This document shows positions 27,974-37,505 of a DNA stretch of 64,000 nucleotides, piece after piece. The notes beneath the pieces were generated by a model. The model ran no database searches and was not told the origin of the DNA. It saw only the letters and a list, made by a program, of their open reading frames with translations. The translations under genes and the position numbers were made by a program. The stretch comes from Mycolicibacterium sp. TY81. GTDB lineage: Bacteria; Actinomycetota; Actinomycetes; Mycobacteriales; Mycobacteriaceae. Within the stretch, counting starts at the first letter, position 1. Each line of letters opens with the position of its first letter. The DNA is taken from NCBI RefSeq assembly GCF_018326285.1, contig NZ_AP023362.1:992001-1056000 (forward strand), given 5' to 3'.

Positions 27974-28121
27974 GCATTCCGGGGCTGCTGCGTCGGCCTC
28001 GCCTCAGGCCCTGGGCCGAGCGTGCGGCCTGACGTGATTTTTCTGGCGCGTGACCTCGAAAAGACCCACGCTCGGTGCGCGCCCGGAGTTTGGTGCCCAC
28101 GCTCACGGGTACCCGCAAGGC

Positions 28122-28352
28122 ATGAACGAATCGCGTACCTCGGTCGGCGCCATGGTGCCGGGCCTGGTGACCATCGCCACGAGTTTCGTGGCCCTGGTCG
28201 TCGGAGCCGTCGCGATGGTGGCCGGATATCTGACGTTCGGCGCAGTGGCGATGATCGTCTCGCTTGCCGCTGCGACCTTCGGCGCCGTGTGGTTGCTGTC
28301 GGGCATGCTGCTCAGTGAGCACCATCCGCACCTCCACGGCCGGCACGTCTGA
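28122..28352 (+). CDS. small two-pass membrane protein, unknown function
   Basis: 76 aa from ATG 28122 with AAGG just upstream. Two hydrophobic helices (about 10-35 and 40-62) separated by a short turn, and a His-rich C-terminus (HHPHLHGRH). It lies between tRNA-Asn and the stress-type protein gene, with its own terminator. The His-rich tail could bind metal, but nothing further supports that. Confidence 0.65.
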   Translation: MNESRTSVGAMVPGLVTIATSFVALVVGAVAMVAGYLTFGAVAMIVSLAAATFGAVWLLSGMLLSEHHPHLHGRHV

Positions 28353-28381
28353 GCCGCCGGCAGAGCCCAAAAGCACTCGAG

Positions 28382-28405
28382 AAAAAGGCATTTGAGCGCC
28401 TTTTT
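28382..28405 (+). terminator. rho-independent terminator
   Basis: Perfect 8-bp stem AAAAAGGC / GCCTTTTT with an 8-base loop, 29 bases after the small membrane-protein stop; the 3' arm itself supplies the T tract. It insulates the following stress-type gene. Confidence 0.8.
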
Positions 28406-28529
28406 CGGTGTGGTGTTGCCGCGTGCGGCAACCGGGACCGGCCGAGATCGCCGTCAACACGCCCACGTGGGCCCGAACGGGTCTGCGGCGCAATGGGAAA
28501 TAGGAGTACGGACGAAAGGGAGCGAATCT

Positions 28530-29381
28530 ATGACGAACGTTTTGGAACAGATCAAGGGAGCGACCGCGTACGACCCGTCTGGCGAGAAGATCGGCAAGAT
28601 CCACGAGCTCTATCTGGACGCACAGAGCAGGCAGCCCAAGTGGGCATCCGTTCACACCGGCCTCTTCGGTATTTCGGAGTCGCTGGTCCCGCTGGCGGGC
28701 GCACGCCCCGACGGCGACGATTCGGTGCAGGTGGCCGTGGCGAAGAGCGCCGTCAAGAACGCCCCGCACGTGGACATCGGTGACCGGATCAGCCCGGCCG
28801 ACGAAGCCACCCTGATGCAGTACTACGGCATGCGGTCCGATCGGCCGGCCACCCCGCAGCCTGGGCAGCAACCCGCGCCGCAGCCCGGCCCCGAGACCCC
28901 GCCGTCCAATGGCGGCAAGCACCTGCGCGGAGCGGCACCGGCCCTCGGCGGCATCGGCGGCACCTCGGCGAACACGTCGGCCCACGCCTCCCAGGTGTCG
29001 CCCACTGCTCAGACCGGGCCGGAGATGATCCGCTCGGAGGAGCACCTCCAGGTGGGCACCGAGCGCGCGACGTCGGGTACGGCCCGCCTCAACAAGCATG
29101 TGGTGACCGAGCAACAGACCGTCCAGGTGCCCGTCACCCACGAAGAGGTGCGCGTGGAGCGCGCCGCCATCACCGACCCGTCCCATGCCCGTGACAACCG
29201 GATCGCCGACGACCAGCGCGAAGTGACGCTGCACGAGGACAAGGTCGTCGTGAGCAAGGAATCGGTTCCTGTCGAACGGGTTCGACTCGCAGTCGACGAG
29301 GTCACCGAGAACAAGCAGATCACCGAGAACGTGCGCCGCGAAGAGATCAACGCGGAAGGCGTGCATCGCCGTCAGCGCTGA
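28530..29381 (+). CDS. PRC-barrel and DUF2382 (YsnF/AvaK-type) stress protein
   Basis: 283 aa. N-terminal PRC-barrel (residues 1-90: GATAYDPSGEKIGKIHELYLD), Pro/Gln-rich linker (about 105-165) and a C-terminal DUF2382 domain (about 170-283: EEHLQVGTER, repeated EEVRVERAAI, VVSKESVPVERVRL). DUF2382 proteins are linked to general stress responses in Bacillus (YsnF) and cyanobacteria. RBS-like AAAGGGAG precedes the ATG. Soluble, with no signal. Regulation by a stress sigma factor is plausible, but I see no clear promoter in the 125 bases after the preceding terminator. Confidence 0.85.
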   Translation: MTNVLEQIKGATAYDPSGEKIGKIHELYLDAQSRQPKWASVHTGLFGISESLVPLAGARPDGDDSVQVAVAKSAVKNAPHVDIGDRISPADEATLMQYYGMRSDRPATPQPGQQPAPQPGPETPPSNGGKHLRGAAPALGGIGGTSANTSAHASQVSPTAQTGPEMIRSEEHLQVGTERATSGTARLNKHVVTEQQTVQVPVTHEEVRVERAAITDPSHARDNRIADDQREVTLHEDKVVVSKESVPVERVRLAVDEVTENKQITENVRREEINAEGVHRRQR

Positions 29382-29386
29382 CCATC

Positions 29387-29857
29387 TCAGTCGAGCGGAG
29401 CCGACGGGGCGGGGCCCAGATGCAAGATCGGAAACGGTCGCCCGTCGCCGTCGGTCTCCGACCGGCTCAGGGTGACGAAGCCCTGCCGCTGGTAGAACCC
29501 GACAGCTTGTGGATTCTGCTCGTTCACATCGACCAGCAGCCCCGGATTCTTGGCCCGCGCAGCGGCCAGCAGGACCGAGCCCGCGCCACGACCACGGTGC
29601 TGGTGGTCGATGAACAACATCTCCAGGTTGCCACCGGCAACACCCGAGAAGCCGACCGGCACACCGTCGGAATCCGCGACCGTGAGGTCGACCATCTTCA
29701 GATACTCCTCGGCCAGTCGGCGCTCGTAGAAATCGATGTCGCCGGCAGTCAGGAAGTCATGCGTCGCTTCGACCGCGCTACGCCAGATCCGTAGGAGCAC
29801 CGGCCATTCCGCGGGTCCGTGGCATGGCCGGAGGGCGAAGTCTTGCGTCGTGGTCAC
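29387..29857 (-). CDS. GNAT family N-acetyltransferase
   Basis: 156 aa from GTG 29857. The acetyl-CoA pyrophosphate loop is present as FIDHQHRGRGAGSVLL (R-x-x-G-x-G at about 88-93), followed by DVNEQNPQAVGFYQRQGF, which matches the YjaB-like group (motif NExNxxAxxFYxxxGF). The acceptor is unknown. It converges on the DUF2382 gene, ending 5 bases after it. Confidence 0.88.
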   Translation of the reverse strand: MTTTQDFALRPCHGPAEWPVLLRIWRSAVEATHDFLTAGDIDFYERRLAEEYLKMVDLTVADSDGVPVGFSGVAGGNLEMLFIDHQHRGRGAGSVLLAAARAKNPGLLVDVNEQNPQAVGFYQRQGFVTLSRSETDGDGRPFPILHLGPAPSAPLD

Positions 29858-29887
29858 GTTCTCAGCGTAAAGACACGCCGAGTCGCG

Positions 29888-30292
29888 TCACCAAGCCAGG
29901 ACGTGATCCGGGCCGGAATTCGGTTCTTCGTCGGCGGCCGCCGGGGGCGTCAGCAGGTCGCCCCAATGCTTCAGAGCGATTCGCATCGCGTCGGGTCGAG
30001 ACCCTCCCGCCAGCCGCAGCGAATGGCCACCGGACAGTTCGACCAGGGCCTCGGCCAGGACGTACGGCGACATGTCGGAATCGTGGGCGACGCCGATCAA
30101 CTCGACGGCCGCATCCTGCCACCGCCGTCGCTGCAGTCCGACGAGAACGCCGACGGCAAGGGCCAGTACGCGACGTTGCGCCTTGCTGCCCGCGGCCGGC
30201 CAGGTGCCGCCGCCGTAGAGACCGGCGACGCCTCCAGGCAAATCACCGTCATACTCCGGTGGCCCACTACCGACCGTGATCGACATGGCCAT
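29888..30292 (-). CDS. ANTAR-like domain protein
   Basis: 134 aa from ATG 30292 (second ATG at 30286). The central part (about 40-92) has the ANTAR pattern: a helix VLALAVGVLVGLQRR, an Ala-rich helix WQDAAVELIGVAHD, and a helix ending LAEALVELSGGHS. ANTAR domains bind hairpins in RNA and cause anti-termination. Here the conserved small residues fit, but no receiver domain is attached and the match is distant, so this remains a suggestion. It lies downstream of the glycoside hydrolase gene on the same strand, 81 bases away. Confidence 0.5.
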   Translation of the reverse strand: MAMSITVGSGPPEYDGDLPGGVAGLYGGGTWPAAGSKAQRRVLALAVGVLVGLQRRRWQDAAVELIGVAHDSDMSPYVLAEALVELSGGHSLRLAGGSRPDAMRIALKHWGDLLTPPAAADEEPNSGPDHVLAW

Positions 30293-30373
30293 TGTTTACC
30301 CGCGCGACAGTGCGGCGAAACGCACAGCTATCCGGAGCGGTGCAGGCGCACCGCCCCGGATGACTCGCTGACG

Positions 30374-32134
30374 CTACTTCTTCGTGGTGTTCTTCGGCGC
30401 GGTGTTCTTCGGGCCGGAGTTAGTCGGCGCCGACTTCGCCTTCGGGCCCTGTTTCGGTGCTGTTGCCTTCGAGGACGCCGCCGGTGCTGCGGTATCGGCG
30501 GTTGCCGTCGAGGTGGCCGCTGACGCTGTGGGCGCCAACGCCTTTGGCGCGGCAGGGGCCGTTGGCACGGCCGGCGCCGAGATGGGTGCGGCCGGCGTCG
30601 CCGGAGCTGCCGGTGTGGCCGGAGTGGCCCGTGTTGCCGGGGTGGCCCGGGTCGCCGGCGTGGCTGCGGTGGCCGGGACTGCCGGCGTGGCTGCGGTGGC
30701 CGGGGTGGCCGGAGCGGCAGGCGTCGCGGGAACGGCAGTGACGGGCGCGGTGGCCGCGGCTATCGGGCCGGCGATCACGGGCACCGCCGCCGGGTCGGTC
30801 GCTGCCGAGGTCGTGCTCGTCGTCTTCAGCGCTGCCGCAGGCTCACTGGAGGCAGTGCGCATCGTCGAAACCGACGGGTCGGCGACGGGATCGGCGGTGG
30901 CGCTCAGTGTCGAAACCGATGGATCGGCAAGGGATCTGGTGGCGCTGAGTGTCGTGATGGCCATCATCGGGCTCGAGACCGTCGCCGGGTCCGACGCGCC
31001 GATCGGCGTCTGCGGATGCGTCGCCGTCCATTGGGCGATGACGTTCGCTGCGGGCTTGGGCGTCCAATCCGTCTGGAAGACACCGAGAGTGTCCTGGTCG
31101 CTCGTGCTGGCGGTGTTCCGGTCGCGGGTGGTGTAGATGAACATCGGCCCGGTGTAGTCGAAGCTGCTCCACGAGTTCAGGAAGTTGGAGATGAACGCCG
31201 CCTGGGTGTTGTTGTCGACGACCGAGGTCGGCTCTCCGTACTCGGTTGCCCAGATATGCTTGCTGCCGTCGCCGGCCGCGACCATTTCCTGATGGATCGT
31301 CGCGAGCTGGTTGATCGGGGCCACCTGCCCGTACGGCGTGCCGTTCCCGAACGGCACCTGGTACTGGTACGGGTGGAACGAGAGCGCGTCGAAATACCCT
31401 TGGGCTCCGTTGTCGTACATGCCCTGGACGTATGAGGCCGCGTTGATGGCCAGGCCAGGGGTATCGGTGACCCAACCGACCACACCGCCGATCACCGTCG
31501 CGTTCGGATCAGCGGCCTTGATCGCCGGATATGCCGCCTGCAGCAGCCGGGTGTACGCCGCGGGATCGGGTGTCGGGTACCAGGAGGGCGCCGCGTTGGG
31601 CTCGTTCCACACCTCGTAGGCCGACACCTTGCCCGCGTAGCGCTCCGCCACTGCGCTGACGAATTGCGCGTACTGCGTGTTGTCGGCCGGCGGCGCGGCC
31701 ACGGCCGGATAACCGGGCTGCACTGCCCACGCCGGCGTCGCGTTGAGCACGCCGAGGATGCCCATGTTGCGTTCGGCGGCAGCGTTCACCAGGGTGTCGA
31801 CGGTGCTCCAGTTCCAATAGCCCGGTGCGGGCTCGATGTTGTTCCACGGGAGCAGAATCCGCACGTTCTGCACACCGAGTGACTGCATCTCGTCGAGTGT
31901 CTTGTTGATGTCGGCAGTCGACATCCCGATGATGTCCGAATCGGCGAAACCCACCGTCGTGTTCGATTCGGTGATCGCCGCGGACAGCAAATAGGGCACC
32001 GGTCCAGGACCGGTGCCCACGCTCGCAAAAATCAGACCCGCAACCCCAACGGGCAATGCCGCCGAGATTGCCACTCTCACACCGGTCTTGATCACCGGCC
32101 GTTGCTGCTGACCTCGCTTCTGTCTGTGCCACAT
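30374..32134 (-). CDS. secreted or membrane-anchored glycoside hydrolase with Ala/Thr/Pro tail
   Basis: 586 aa from ATG 32134, with AGGGGA six bases upstream. Residues 15-60 contain a hydrophobic leader after a basic start, so export is likely. The catalytic (beta/alpha)8 domain (about 65-375) has the clan-A acid/base Glu in EVWNEPN (about 179) and the nucleophile Glu in ATEYGEP (about 298), as in GH39/GH5-type cellulases or xylosidases. The C-terminal 200 residues are Ala/Thr/Pro repeats ending in a Lys-rich stretch (KNTTKK), likely a flexible, possibly O-glycosylated, cell-wall linker. Substrate unknown. Confidence 0.85.
   Translation of the reverse strand: MWHRQKRGQQQRPVIKTGVRVAISAALPVGVAGLIFASVGTGPGPVPYLLSAAITESNTTVGFADSDIIGMSTADINKTLDEMQSLGVQNVRILLPWNNIEPAPGYWNWSTVDTLVNAAAERNMGILGVLNATPAWAVQPGYPAVAAPPADNTQYAQFVSAVAERYAGKVSAYEVWNEPNAAPSWYPTPDPAAYTRLLQAAYPAIKAADPNATVIGGVVGWVTDTPGLAINAASYVQGMYDNGAQGYFDALSFHPYQYQVPFGNGTPYGQVAPINQLATIHQEMVAAGDGSKHIWATEYGEPTSVVDNNTQAAFISNFLNSWSSFDYTGPMFIYTTRDRNTASTSDQDTLGVFQTDWTPKPAANVIAQWTATHPQTPIGASDPATVSSPMMAITTLSATRSLADPSVSTLSATADPVADPSVSTMRTASSEPAAALKTTSTTSAATDPAAVPVIAGPIAAATAPVTAVPATPAAPATPATAATPAVPATAATPATRATPATRATPATPAAPATPAAPISAPAVPTAPAAPKALAPTASAATSTATADTAAPAASSKATAPKQGPKAKSAPTNSGPKNTAPKNTTKK
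30590..30735 (-). repeat. degenerate tandem repeat encoding ATP-rich tail
   Basis: The DNA repeats 9-15 base units (GCC/GGC/ACC themes) that encode runs such as ATPATRATPATRATPATP within the hydrolase tail. Two near-identical 12-residue blocks are visible. The number of units is likely variable between strains, by slippage. Confidence 0.6.
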
Positions 32135-32277
32135 CGAAATTCCCCTAATCACAATTGATTTCGCTCCCGGCTAACCCCGCCGGGGCGTCAAAGACAAGGT
32201 TTGGGTGCCCCGTGCAAACTGTGGGCAAACCAGGTTGCTGTCAAAAAGCTTGGTGCGCTTGGCCGTAGGCTGGCCGC

Positions 32278-32778
32278 ATGCGGTCCTTCGGCTACCCCTC
32301 GGCGTTCGTCCTGCTCTCGGCATCTGCCCTGCTCACCGCGGGATGTGGGTGGAGTCCGAAAGGTCCGGACCCGATGCCGCAGGCCGACAAATGCACACCC
32401 GCCGACGGGCCGGCGCAGAACGTCGTGACCGCAGCCGTCTACGCGCTGCCGGCACCGCCGTCGGGCAAGTGGACCCAGATGAGCAGTGGCCACACCGCGA
32501 ACTGCGCGTTGTACTGGGTGCAGGTCGGGCAGAACAATTCGACGCCGGACAGCCTGCAGCAGGTGGTGTTCTTCAACAAGAACACGATGATCGGCACGCC
32601 GACGCCCGCCGCGCGGCCGTACATCACCGTGACCGCGAGCGCTCCGGACACCGCGACGGTGCAGTACCAATGGCAGCAGCCCAAGGATCAGCCGGGGATG
32701 CCGACCGGTATCGGCAGTGTGCGGTTCACCGTCGACGGCGGCGCGCTCAAGGCGCTGGACCCGGTCCCCGGGCCGTGA
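32278..32778 (+). CDS. LppP/LprE-family lipoprotein
   Basis: 166 aa. Classical lipoprotein signal: MRSFG start, hydrophobic core, and lipobox LLTAGC with C23. The mature domain includes GHTANCALYWVQVGQNN and QVVFFNKNTMIGTPTP, which match the LppP/LprE group of actinobacterial lipoproteins. Function unknown. It is divergent from the glycoside hydrolase gene and converges on the MarR gene. Confidence 0.85.
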   Translation: MRSFGYPSAFVLLSASALLTAGCGWSPKGPDPMPQADKCTPADGPAQNVVTAAVYALPAPPSGKWTQMSSGHTANCALYWVQVGQNNSTPDSLQQVVFFNKNTMIGTPTPAARPYITVTASAPDTATVQYQWQQPKDQPGMPTGIGSVRFTVDGGALKALDPVPGP

Positions 32779-32781
32779 CCG

Positions 32782-33225
32782 TCAGTGCGCGGCGAGCAGC
32801 CCGCGCATGATCTCGACGGCCGCCGCCAGGGTGTCCCGATCGGCGCTGTCGAGTTCCGCCAGGAACGGGTCGATGGCGTTGCCGCGGTCGGCGCGCACCT
32901 GCGCCAGCGTGGCGATGCCCTGCGGCGTGATGCTGATGAGGACGGCGCGGGCATCGTCGGGGTCGACGGTGCGGGACACCAGCCCGGCGTCCTCGAGGCG
33001 ACGGACCTGGGTCGTCATCGTCGGTTGTGAGCAGTGGTCGAGCGCGGCGAGATCGGAGATGCGGGCGCGGCCCTCGGCTTCGATGGTGGAGAGCAGCCGG
33101 GCCTGGGCGAAGGGCAGCGGAAGCCGGACGCGCTGATTGGCCAGGCGGTTGATGCGTGCGACGACGGCGAGCAGATCCGAGGCGAGGGTCGTTTCGGTCG
33201 CCGGTGCAACTGTCATGTTCAACAT
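32782..33225 (-). CDS. MarR family transcriptional regulator
   Basis: 147 aa. Winged helix with CSQPTMTTQVRRLEDAGLVSRTVDPDDARAVL (about 65-97), the DxR wing of MarR proteins. It is divergent from the fused ECF transporter gene; a perfect 15-base palindrome lies directly upstream of its start. This matches the Rv2327-Rv2326c arrangement of M. tuberculosis (from memory), so it probably represses itself and the transporter. The inducer is unknown. Confidence 0.92.
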   Translation of the reverse strand: MLNMTVAPATETTLASDLLAVVARINRLANQRVRLPLPFAQARLLSTIEAEGRARISDLAALDHCSQPTMTTQVRRLEDAGLVSRTVDPDDARAVLISITPQGIATLAQVRADRGNAIDPFLAELDSADRDTLAAAVEIMRGLLAAH

Positions 33226-33230
33226 GGTTC

Positions 33231-33245
33231 CATAGATTCTCTATG
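33231..33245. promoter_or_regulatory. MarR operator candidate
   Basis: CATAGATTCTCTATG, a perfect 6-3-6 palindrome, starting 5 bases upstream of the marR ATG and 80 bases before the transporter start. A/T-rich in a GC-rich setting and well placed to block the marR promoter. Confidence 0.65.
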
Positions 33246-33325
33246 TAGTCGAACCTGCCATCGAGAGTGGTGACGGTCACAACACCGTCGAGTTTACGCG
33301 TCTGCGCAGCTGGCAGAATTGTGCA

Positions 33326-35353
33326 ATGACTGCTGCCGGCACCAGAGATAAGGCCGGTCCCCTCAATCCGGGCGAGTACGCCCAGGCCGCTGTGATGGCG
33401 GCACTGAGCGCGGCCACCGCCATCATCGCCGTCGTCGTCCCGTTCGCCGCGGGGCTCGGCATGCTGGGCACGGTCCCGATGGGACTGCTGGCCTACCGCT
33501 ACCGGATTCGGGTGCTGGTCGCCGCGACCATCGCCGGCAGCACCATCGCGTTCCTCATCGCCGGCATGGGCGGTCTGATGACCGTGGTGTTCTGTGCCTA
33601 CATCGGCGGACTGACCGGCATCGTCAAGCGCACGGGGCGCGGGATCGTCACGGTCCTGTGGGCGTCGGTGGTCGCGGGCGCCGCCTTCGGCGCGTACGTC
33701 ATCGGCATCCTGCTCCTGGTCTCGCGATTGCGAGAACTGATCTTCGCGTCGATGACCTCGAACATCCACGGCATCGCCAACGTCATCGCGGCGGTCCCGG
33801 GCGGGGAGCGCGCGGCCGAGGATCTGCGCACCGATTTCGCCGTGTTCCTGCACTACTGGCCGGTGCCGGTGATGATCTCCGTGATCATGCACATCATCGT
33901 CGTCACGCTGCTGGGCTGGTGGGCGCTGTCGCGGGTGCTGAAGCGGCTCTTCGGAATTCCCGATGTGCACAAGCTCGACACCGTCGAATCCACCGGCCTC
34001 GTCGCACCGGTGCCGGCACGCCTGCGCGACGTCCGATTCCGGTATCCGGGTACCGATCGCGATGCGCTCGGCCCGGTCAGCATGGACATCGACGCGGGTG
34101 AACATGTCGCCGTCACGGGCGCCAACGGATCGGGCAAGACCACCCTCATGCTGACGCTCGCCGGCCGTGCGCCGACTGCCGGCACCATCGACCGGCCGGG
34201 TGCGGTGGGGCTCGGCAAGGCCGGCGGCACCGCGGTCGTCATGCAGCACCCGGAGAGTCAGGTGCTCGGCACCCGCGTCGCCGACGATGTGGTGTGGGGC
34301 CTGCCGTCGGGGACGACCATCGACGTCGAAAAGCTGTTGGGCGAAGTCGGTTTGAGCGGCATGGCGGACCGCGACACCGGCGGGCTGTCCGGTGGCGAAC
34401 TGCAGCGCCTCGCCGTCGCCGCCGCCCTGGCACGCGAGCCGGCACTGCTGATCGCCGACGAAGTCACCAGCATGGTCGACCAGGAGGGCCGCGACGTGCT
34501 GCTCTCGGTGCTGTCCGACCTCACCCGGCACCACCGCACCTCGCTGGTGCACATCACGCACTACAACGACGAGGCCGACTCGGCTGACCGGGTCGTCCGG
34601 CTCGACGGCGCCAGTGACAACATCGAGATGGTCGCGACCGCACCGGTGCCGATCGTGTCCGCCGGCGTCGAACCCGACGGCCCGGCCGTGCTCGAAGTCC
34701 AAGGTGTGGGACACCAGTACGGCAGCGGGACGCCCTGGGAATCAACGGCATTGCGCGATATCAGCTTCACCGTCCACGAGGGCGAGGGTGTGCTGATCCA
34801 CGGGCTCAACGGCTCCGGCAAGTCGACACTGGCCTGGATTCTGGCCGGCCTCACGGTGCCGACCACCGGCAGCTGTCTACTCGACGGCAAGCCCGTTTCC
34901 GATCAGGTTGGCGCCGTGGCGATCTCGTTCCAGGCGGCGCGGCTGCAGTTGATGCGGTCCCGCGTCGGTGCCGAAATCGCGTCGGCCGCGGGCTTCTCGA
35001 AGCGCGACACCGTCCGGATCACCGAGGCGCTCGCGATGGTCGGGCTCGATCCCGAACTGGCCGACCGCCGCATCGATCAGCTCAGCGGTGGCCAGATGCG
35101 CCGGGTCGTGCTGGCGGGCTTGCTGTCTCGTCGTCCCCGCGCGCTGATCCTGGACGAGCCGCTGGCCGGCTTGGATGCGGCCAGCCAGCGCGGCCTGGTG
35201 ACGTTGCTCGCCGAACTGCGCCGGACCACGGGGCTGACGGTCGTCGTCATCTCGCATGACTTCGCCGGGCTCGACGAACTGTGCCCGCGCATCCTGCGGC
35301 TGCACCGCGGCGAACTCGTCGAGGCTCCGATCACTGCGGGAGGACGATCATGA
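33326..35353 (+). CDS. fused ECF-type transporter: membrane (S-like) domain plus two ABC ATPase domains
   Basis: 675 aa. Residues 1-210 carry about five to six transmembrane helices, resembling an ECF substrate-binding (S) or DUF2232-like unit. Two ATPase domains follow: Walker [10 protein letters not shown] (about 266) with LSGGELQR, and Walker A LNGSGKST (about 496) with LSGGQMRR and [10 protein letters not shown]. Such three-in-one fusions (Rv2326c type) occur in mycobacteria. With the coupled EcfT gene this makes a complete ECF importer for a vitamin or metal; no riboswitch or neighbour reveals which. An extended -10-like TGGCAGAAT just before the ATG suggests a leaderless start. Confidence 0.9.
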   Translation: MTAAGTRDKAGPLNPGEYAQAAVMAALSAATAIIAVVVPFAAGLGMLGTVPMGLLAYRYRIRVLVAATIAGSTIAFLIAGMGGLMTVVFCAYIGGLTGIVKRTGRGIVTVLWASVVAGAAFGAYVIGILLLVSRLRELIFASMTSNIHGIANVIAAVPGGERAAEDLRTDFAVFLHYWPVPVMISVIMHIIVVTLLGWWALSRVLKRLFGIPDVHKLDTVESTGLVAPVPARLRDVRFRYPGTDRDALGPVSMDIDAGEHVAVTGANGSGKTTLMLTLAGRAPTAGTIDRPGAVGLGKAGGTAVVMQHPESQVLGTRVADDVVWGLPSGTTIDVEKLLGEVGLSGMADRDTGGLSGGELQRLAVAAALAREPALLIADEVTSMVDQEGRDVLLSVLSDLTRHHRTSLVHITHYNDEADSADRVVRLDGASDNIEMVATAPVPIVSAGVEPDGPAVLEVQGVGHQYGSGTPWESTALRDISFTVHEGEGVLIHGLNGSGKSTLAWILAGLTVPTTGSCLLDGKPVSDQVGAVAISFQAARLQLMRSRVGAEIASAAGFSKRDTVRITEALAMVGLDPELADRRIDQLSGGQMRRVVLAGLLSRRPRALILDEPLAGLDAASQRGLVTLLAELRRTTGLTVVVISHDFAGLDELCPRILRLHRGELVEAPITAGGRS

Positions 35354-36186
35354 CGGCTCCCGCGACGCAGCGCCGGTCGATGGTGCTGCTGCGTCCCGTG
35401 CCGGGGACGTCGCCTATTCACGAACTGTGGGCCGGTACCAAGCTCATCGTGGTGGCGCTGATCGGCATCGTCCTGACGATGTATCCCGGCTGGGTGCCGA
35501 TCGGCCTGGTCGCCCTGCTGGTGCTGCTCACGGCGTGGCTGGCGCACATCCCGCGCAGCGTGCTGCCGTCGGTACCGCGCCTGGTGTGGGTGCTGCTGTT
35601 GCTCGGTGGTGGAACGGCCGCCCTGGCCGGCGGCGAGCCGTTCCTCGACTTCGGGTCTGTGCATCTGGGAGTGGGTGGTCTGCTGAACTTCCTGCGGATC
35701 ACGGTGCTGTCGATCGTGCTGCTGGGACTCGGCGGGCTGGTCTCGTGGACCACCAACGTCGCTGAAATCGCGCCCGCGGTGGCCACTTTGGGTCGGCCGC
35801 TGAAGTGGCTGCGCATCCCAGTCGACGAGTGGGCGGTCACGCTGGCCTTGGCGCTGCGCGCCTTCCCGATGTTGATCGACGAATACCGGGTGCTGTTTGC
35901 GGCCCGCCGGTTGCGGCCGAAGGTGCGGCCCGAGACGCGACGGGAGCGCAGCCGGCAGCGCCGCGCCGAGATCGTCGACCTGCTGGCGGCCGCCATCACG
36001 GTGGCGCTGCGCCGCGGCGATGAGATGGGCGACGCCATCACGGCGCGCGGTGGCGTGGGCCAGATCGTCGCGAGTCCGGCACGGCCGGGACGGGCCGATA
36101 CGGTGGCGCTGCTGATGGTCGTCGCGATGTGCGCGTTGTCGCTGTGGGTCGAGGTGGCCACGCCGCTGGCCACCCACCGGCTTTAG
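35350..36186 (+). CDS. ECF transporter transmembrane protein EcfT
   Basis: 278 aa, ATG overlapping the previous TGA. Energy-coupling membrane subunit (CbiQ family), four to five hydrophobic segments, and the coupling-helix motifs with AARRLRPK and an AITARG-type stretch ([13 protein letters not shown], near 235) characteristic of EcfT. Works with the two ATPase domains encoded upstream. Ends 4 bases inside the convergent uspC gene. Confidence 0.92.
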   Translation: MTAPATQRRSMVLLRPVPGTSPIHELWAGTKLIVVALIGIVLTMYPGWVPIGLVALLVLLTAWLAHIPRSVLPSVPRLVWVLLLLGGGTAALAGGEPFLDFGSVHLGVGGLLNFLRITVLSIVLLGLGGLVSWTTNVAEIAPAVATLGRPLKWLRIPVDEWAVTLALALRAFPMLIDEYRVLFAARRLRPKVRPETRRERSRQRRAEIVDLLAAAITVALRRGDEMGDAITARGGVGQIVASPARPGRADTVALLMVVAMCALSLWVEVATPLATHRL

Positions 36187-37505
36187 CGATCGGCGGCGGC
36201 GTTGGCTGCGCGCTGGGCATCGGCCAGGGTTGATGCGACCGGCGCGCGGCCCAGGAACATCTCGTCGAAAAATGGCCTGATGGCGAGGAACCCGGCCGGG
36301 AAGCCCGCGCCGCCGGGGGCCGGGAGACGGGGGCCGTCCAGCACGGTGAAGAACGGCTGCACGTCGACACCGCGCCGTTTCCAGTAGTCGAAGTAGACCG
36401 GTTGGGCAGCCAATACGGCAGGCACTGCCGCCCCTTTGGTGCCCAGGAACGCATTTCCGTCGGCGCTGCCCATCCACTGCAGTACCGCGCGCACCGCATC
36501 GGGATGGCGGGTGGCCGAATTGGCCGCGGCGGCAATCCCGTTGGTGACGCTGACGCGGCCGTCCGGTCCGCTGGGCAGCATGGCCACACCCCACCGGAAG
36601 CGCGCCTGATCGGCGATGGCAGCCAGGTTGTAGGTGCCCGACTGGAACAGTGCCATGCGGCCCTGCAGGAACTGGTTGCGGGAGAAGTCGCCGTTGCCGT
36701 TGGTGTTGGCGGCCGAGGGGGAGACGTGGTCGGTGTTGATCAGCCGCACCAGGTACTCGAAAGCCTCCCGGGCTCCCGGATTGTCGAACGCGAACCGGTC
36801 ACCGTCGCTGAATATCCCACCGGCCGAACCGATGTAGTTGAGATAGATACCCTGCAGATCGTTGGCGGCGTTGTAGCCCCACTGCCGTACCTGCTCGGGG
36901 TCGAATCCCGGTGTCCCGGCCTGGTTTCCGTGCCGATCCAGCGTCAGCCGGGCCAACAGCGGACGCAGCGTGTCATCGGCGCCGGGGGACCAGCGCAGCG
37001 TCTCCAGGTCGGCGGGCTCGATTCCGGCGGCCGCCAGCAGGTCGGCGTTGTAGTACACCGCGATGCCGCCGTCGGTCAGTTGCGGTACCGCCCACAGCGT
37101 CCCGTCGCGGGTGAACTGCTGATTCACCGACGGCTCCCACGCATCGGCGGCGCCGCGGCCCAACAACTTTCCGATGTCGAGCAGCCGGCCGGTGTCCGCG
37201 TAGCCGGCCAGGTAGGCGTTGGACAGCCAGAAGATGTCGTCGGCGCCGCCGCCGGCGACATCGGTGCGCAGCGAATCGAAGTACGACGCATAGGCGACGA
37301 CGTCGACCCGGACCTCGATGCCCGGATGCCGGCGGGCGAACTCCGTGAATGACGACCGGTACGCGGCTGCGACCTGCGCGTCCCACAGCCGCACCGTGAC
37401 AACGGTTTTCCCGGTGTCCTGCGTCCGGCCCATCAGCACGGCGGCCACCAGCAGCACCGCCATGGTGGCGGCCAGCGCGATGACGAACCGGGTCGAGAAC
37501 TTCAT
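36183..37505 (-). CDS. uspC: sugar ABC transporter substrate-binding protein UspC
   Basis: 440 aa. Extracellular solute-binding protein family 1; in M. tuberculosis UspC binds amino sugars. N-terminal hydrophobic segment ([19 protein letters not shown]) with no cysteine in the first 60 residues, so it should be membrane-anchored or cleaved rather than lipidated. Typical features include [13 protein letters not shown] and the GTYNLAAI region. Last gene of uspA-uspB-uspC; start overlaps the uspB stop by 4 bases. No ATPase gene is in the operon, so a shared ATPase elsewhere must power it. Confidence 0.9.
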   Translation of the reverse strand: MKFSTRFVIALAATMAVLLVAAVLMGRTQDTGKTVVTVRLWDAQVAAAYRSSFTEFARRHPGIEVRVDVVAYASYFDSLRTDVAGGGADDIFWLSNAYLAGYADTGRLLDIGKLLGRGAADAWEPSVNQQFTRDGTLWAVPQLTDGGIAVYYNADLLAAAGIEPADLETLRWSPGADDTLRPLLARLTLDRHGNQAGTPGFDPEQVRQWGYNAANDLQGIYLNYIGSAGGIFSDGDRFAFDNPGAREAFEYLVRLINTDHVSPSAANTNGNGDFSRNQFLQGRMALFQSGTYNLAAIADQARFRWGVAMLPSGPDGRVSVTNGIAAAANSATRHPDAVRAVLQWMGSADGNAFLGTKGAAVPAVLAAQPVYFDYWKRRGVDVQPFFTVLDGPRLPAPGGAGFPAGFLAIRPFFDEMFLGRAPVASTLADAQRAANAAADR

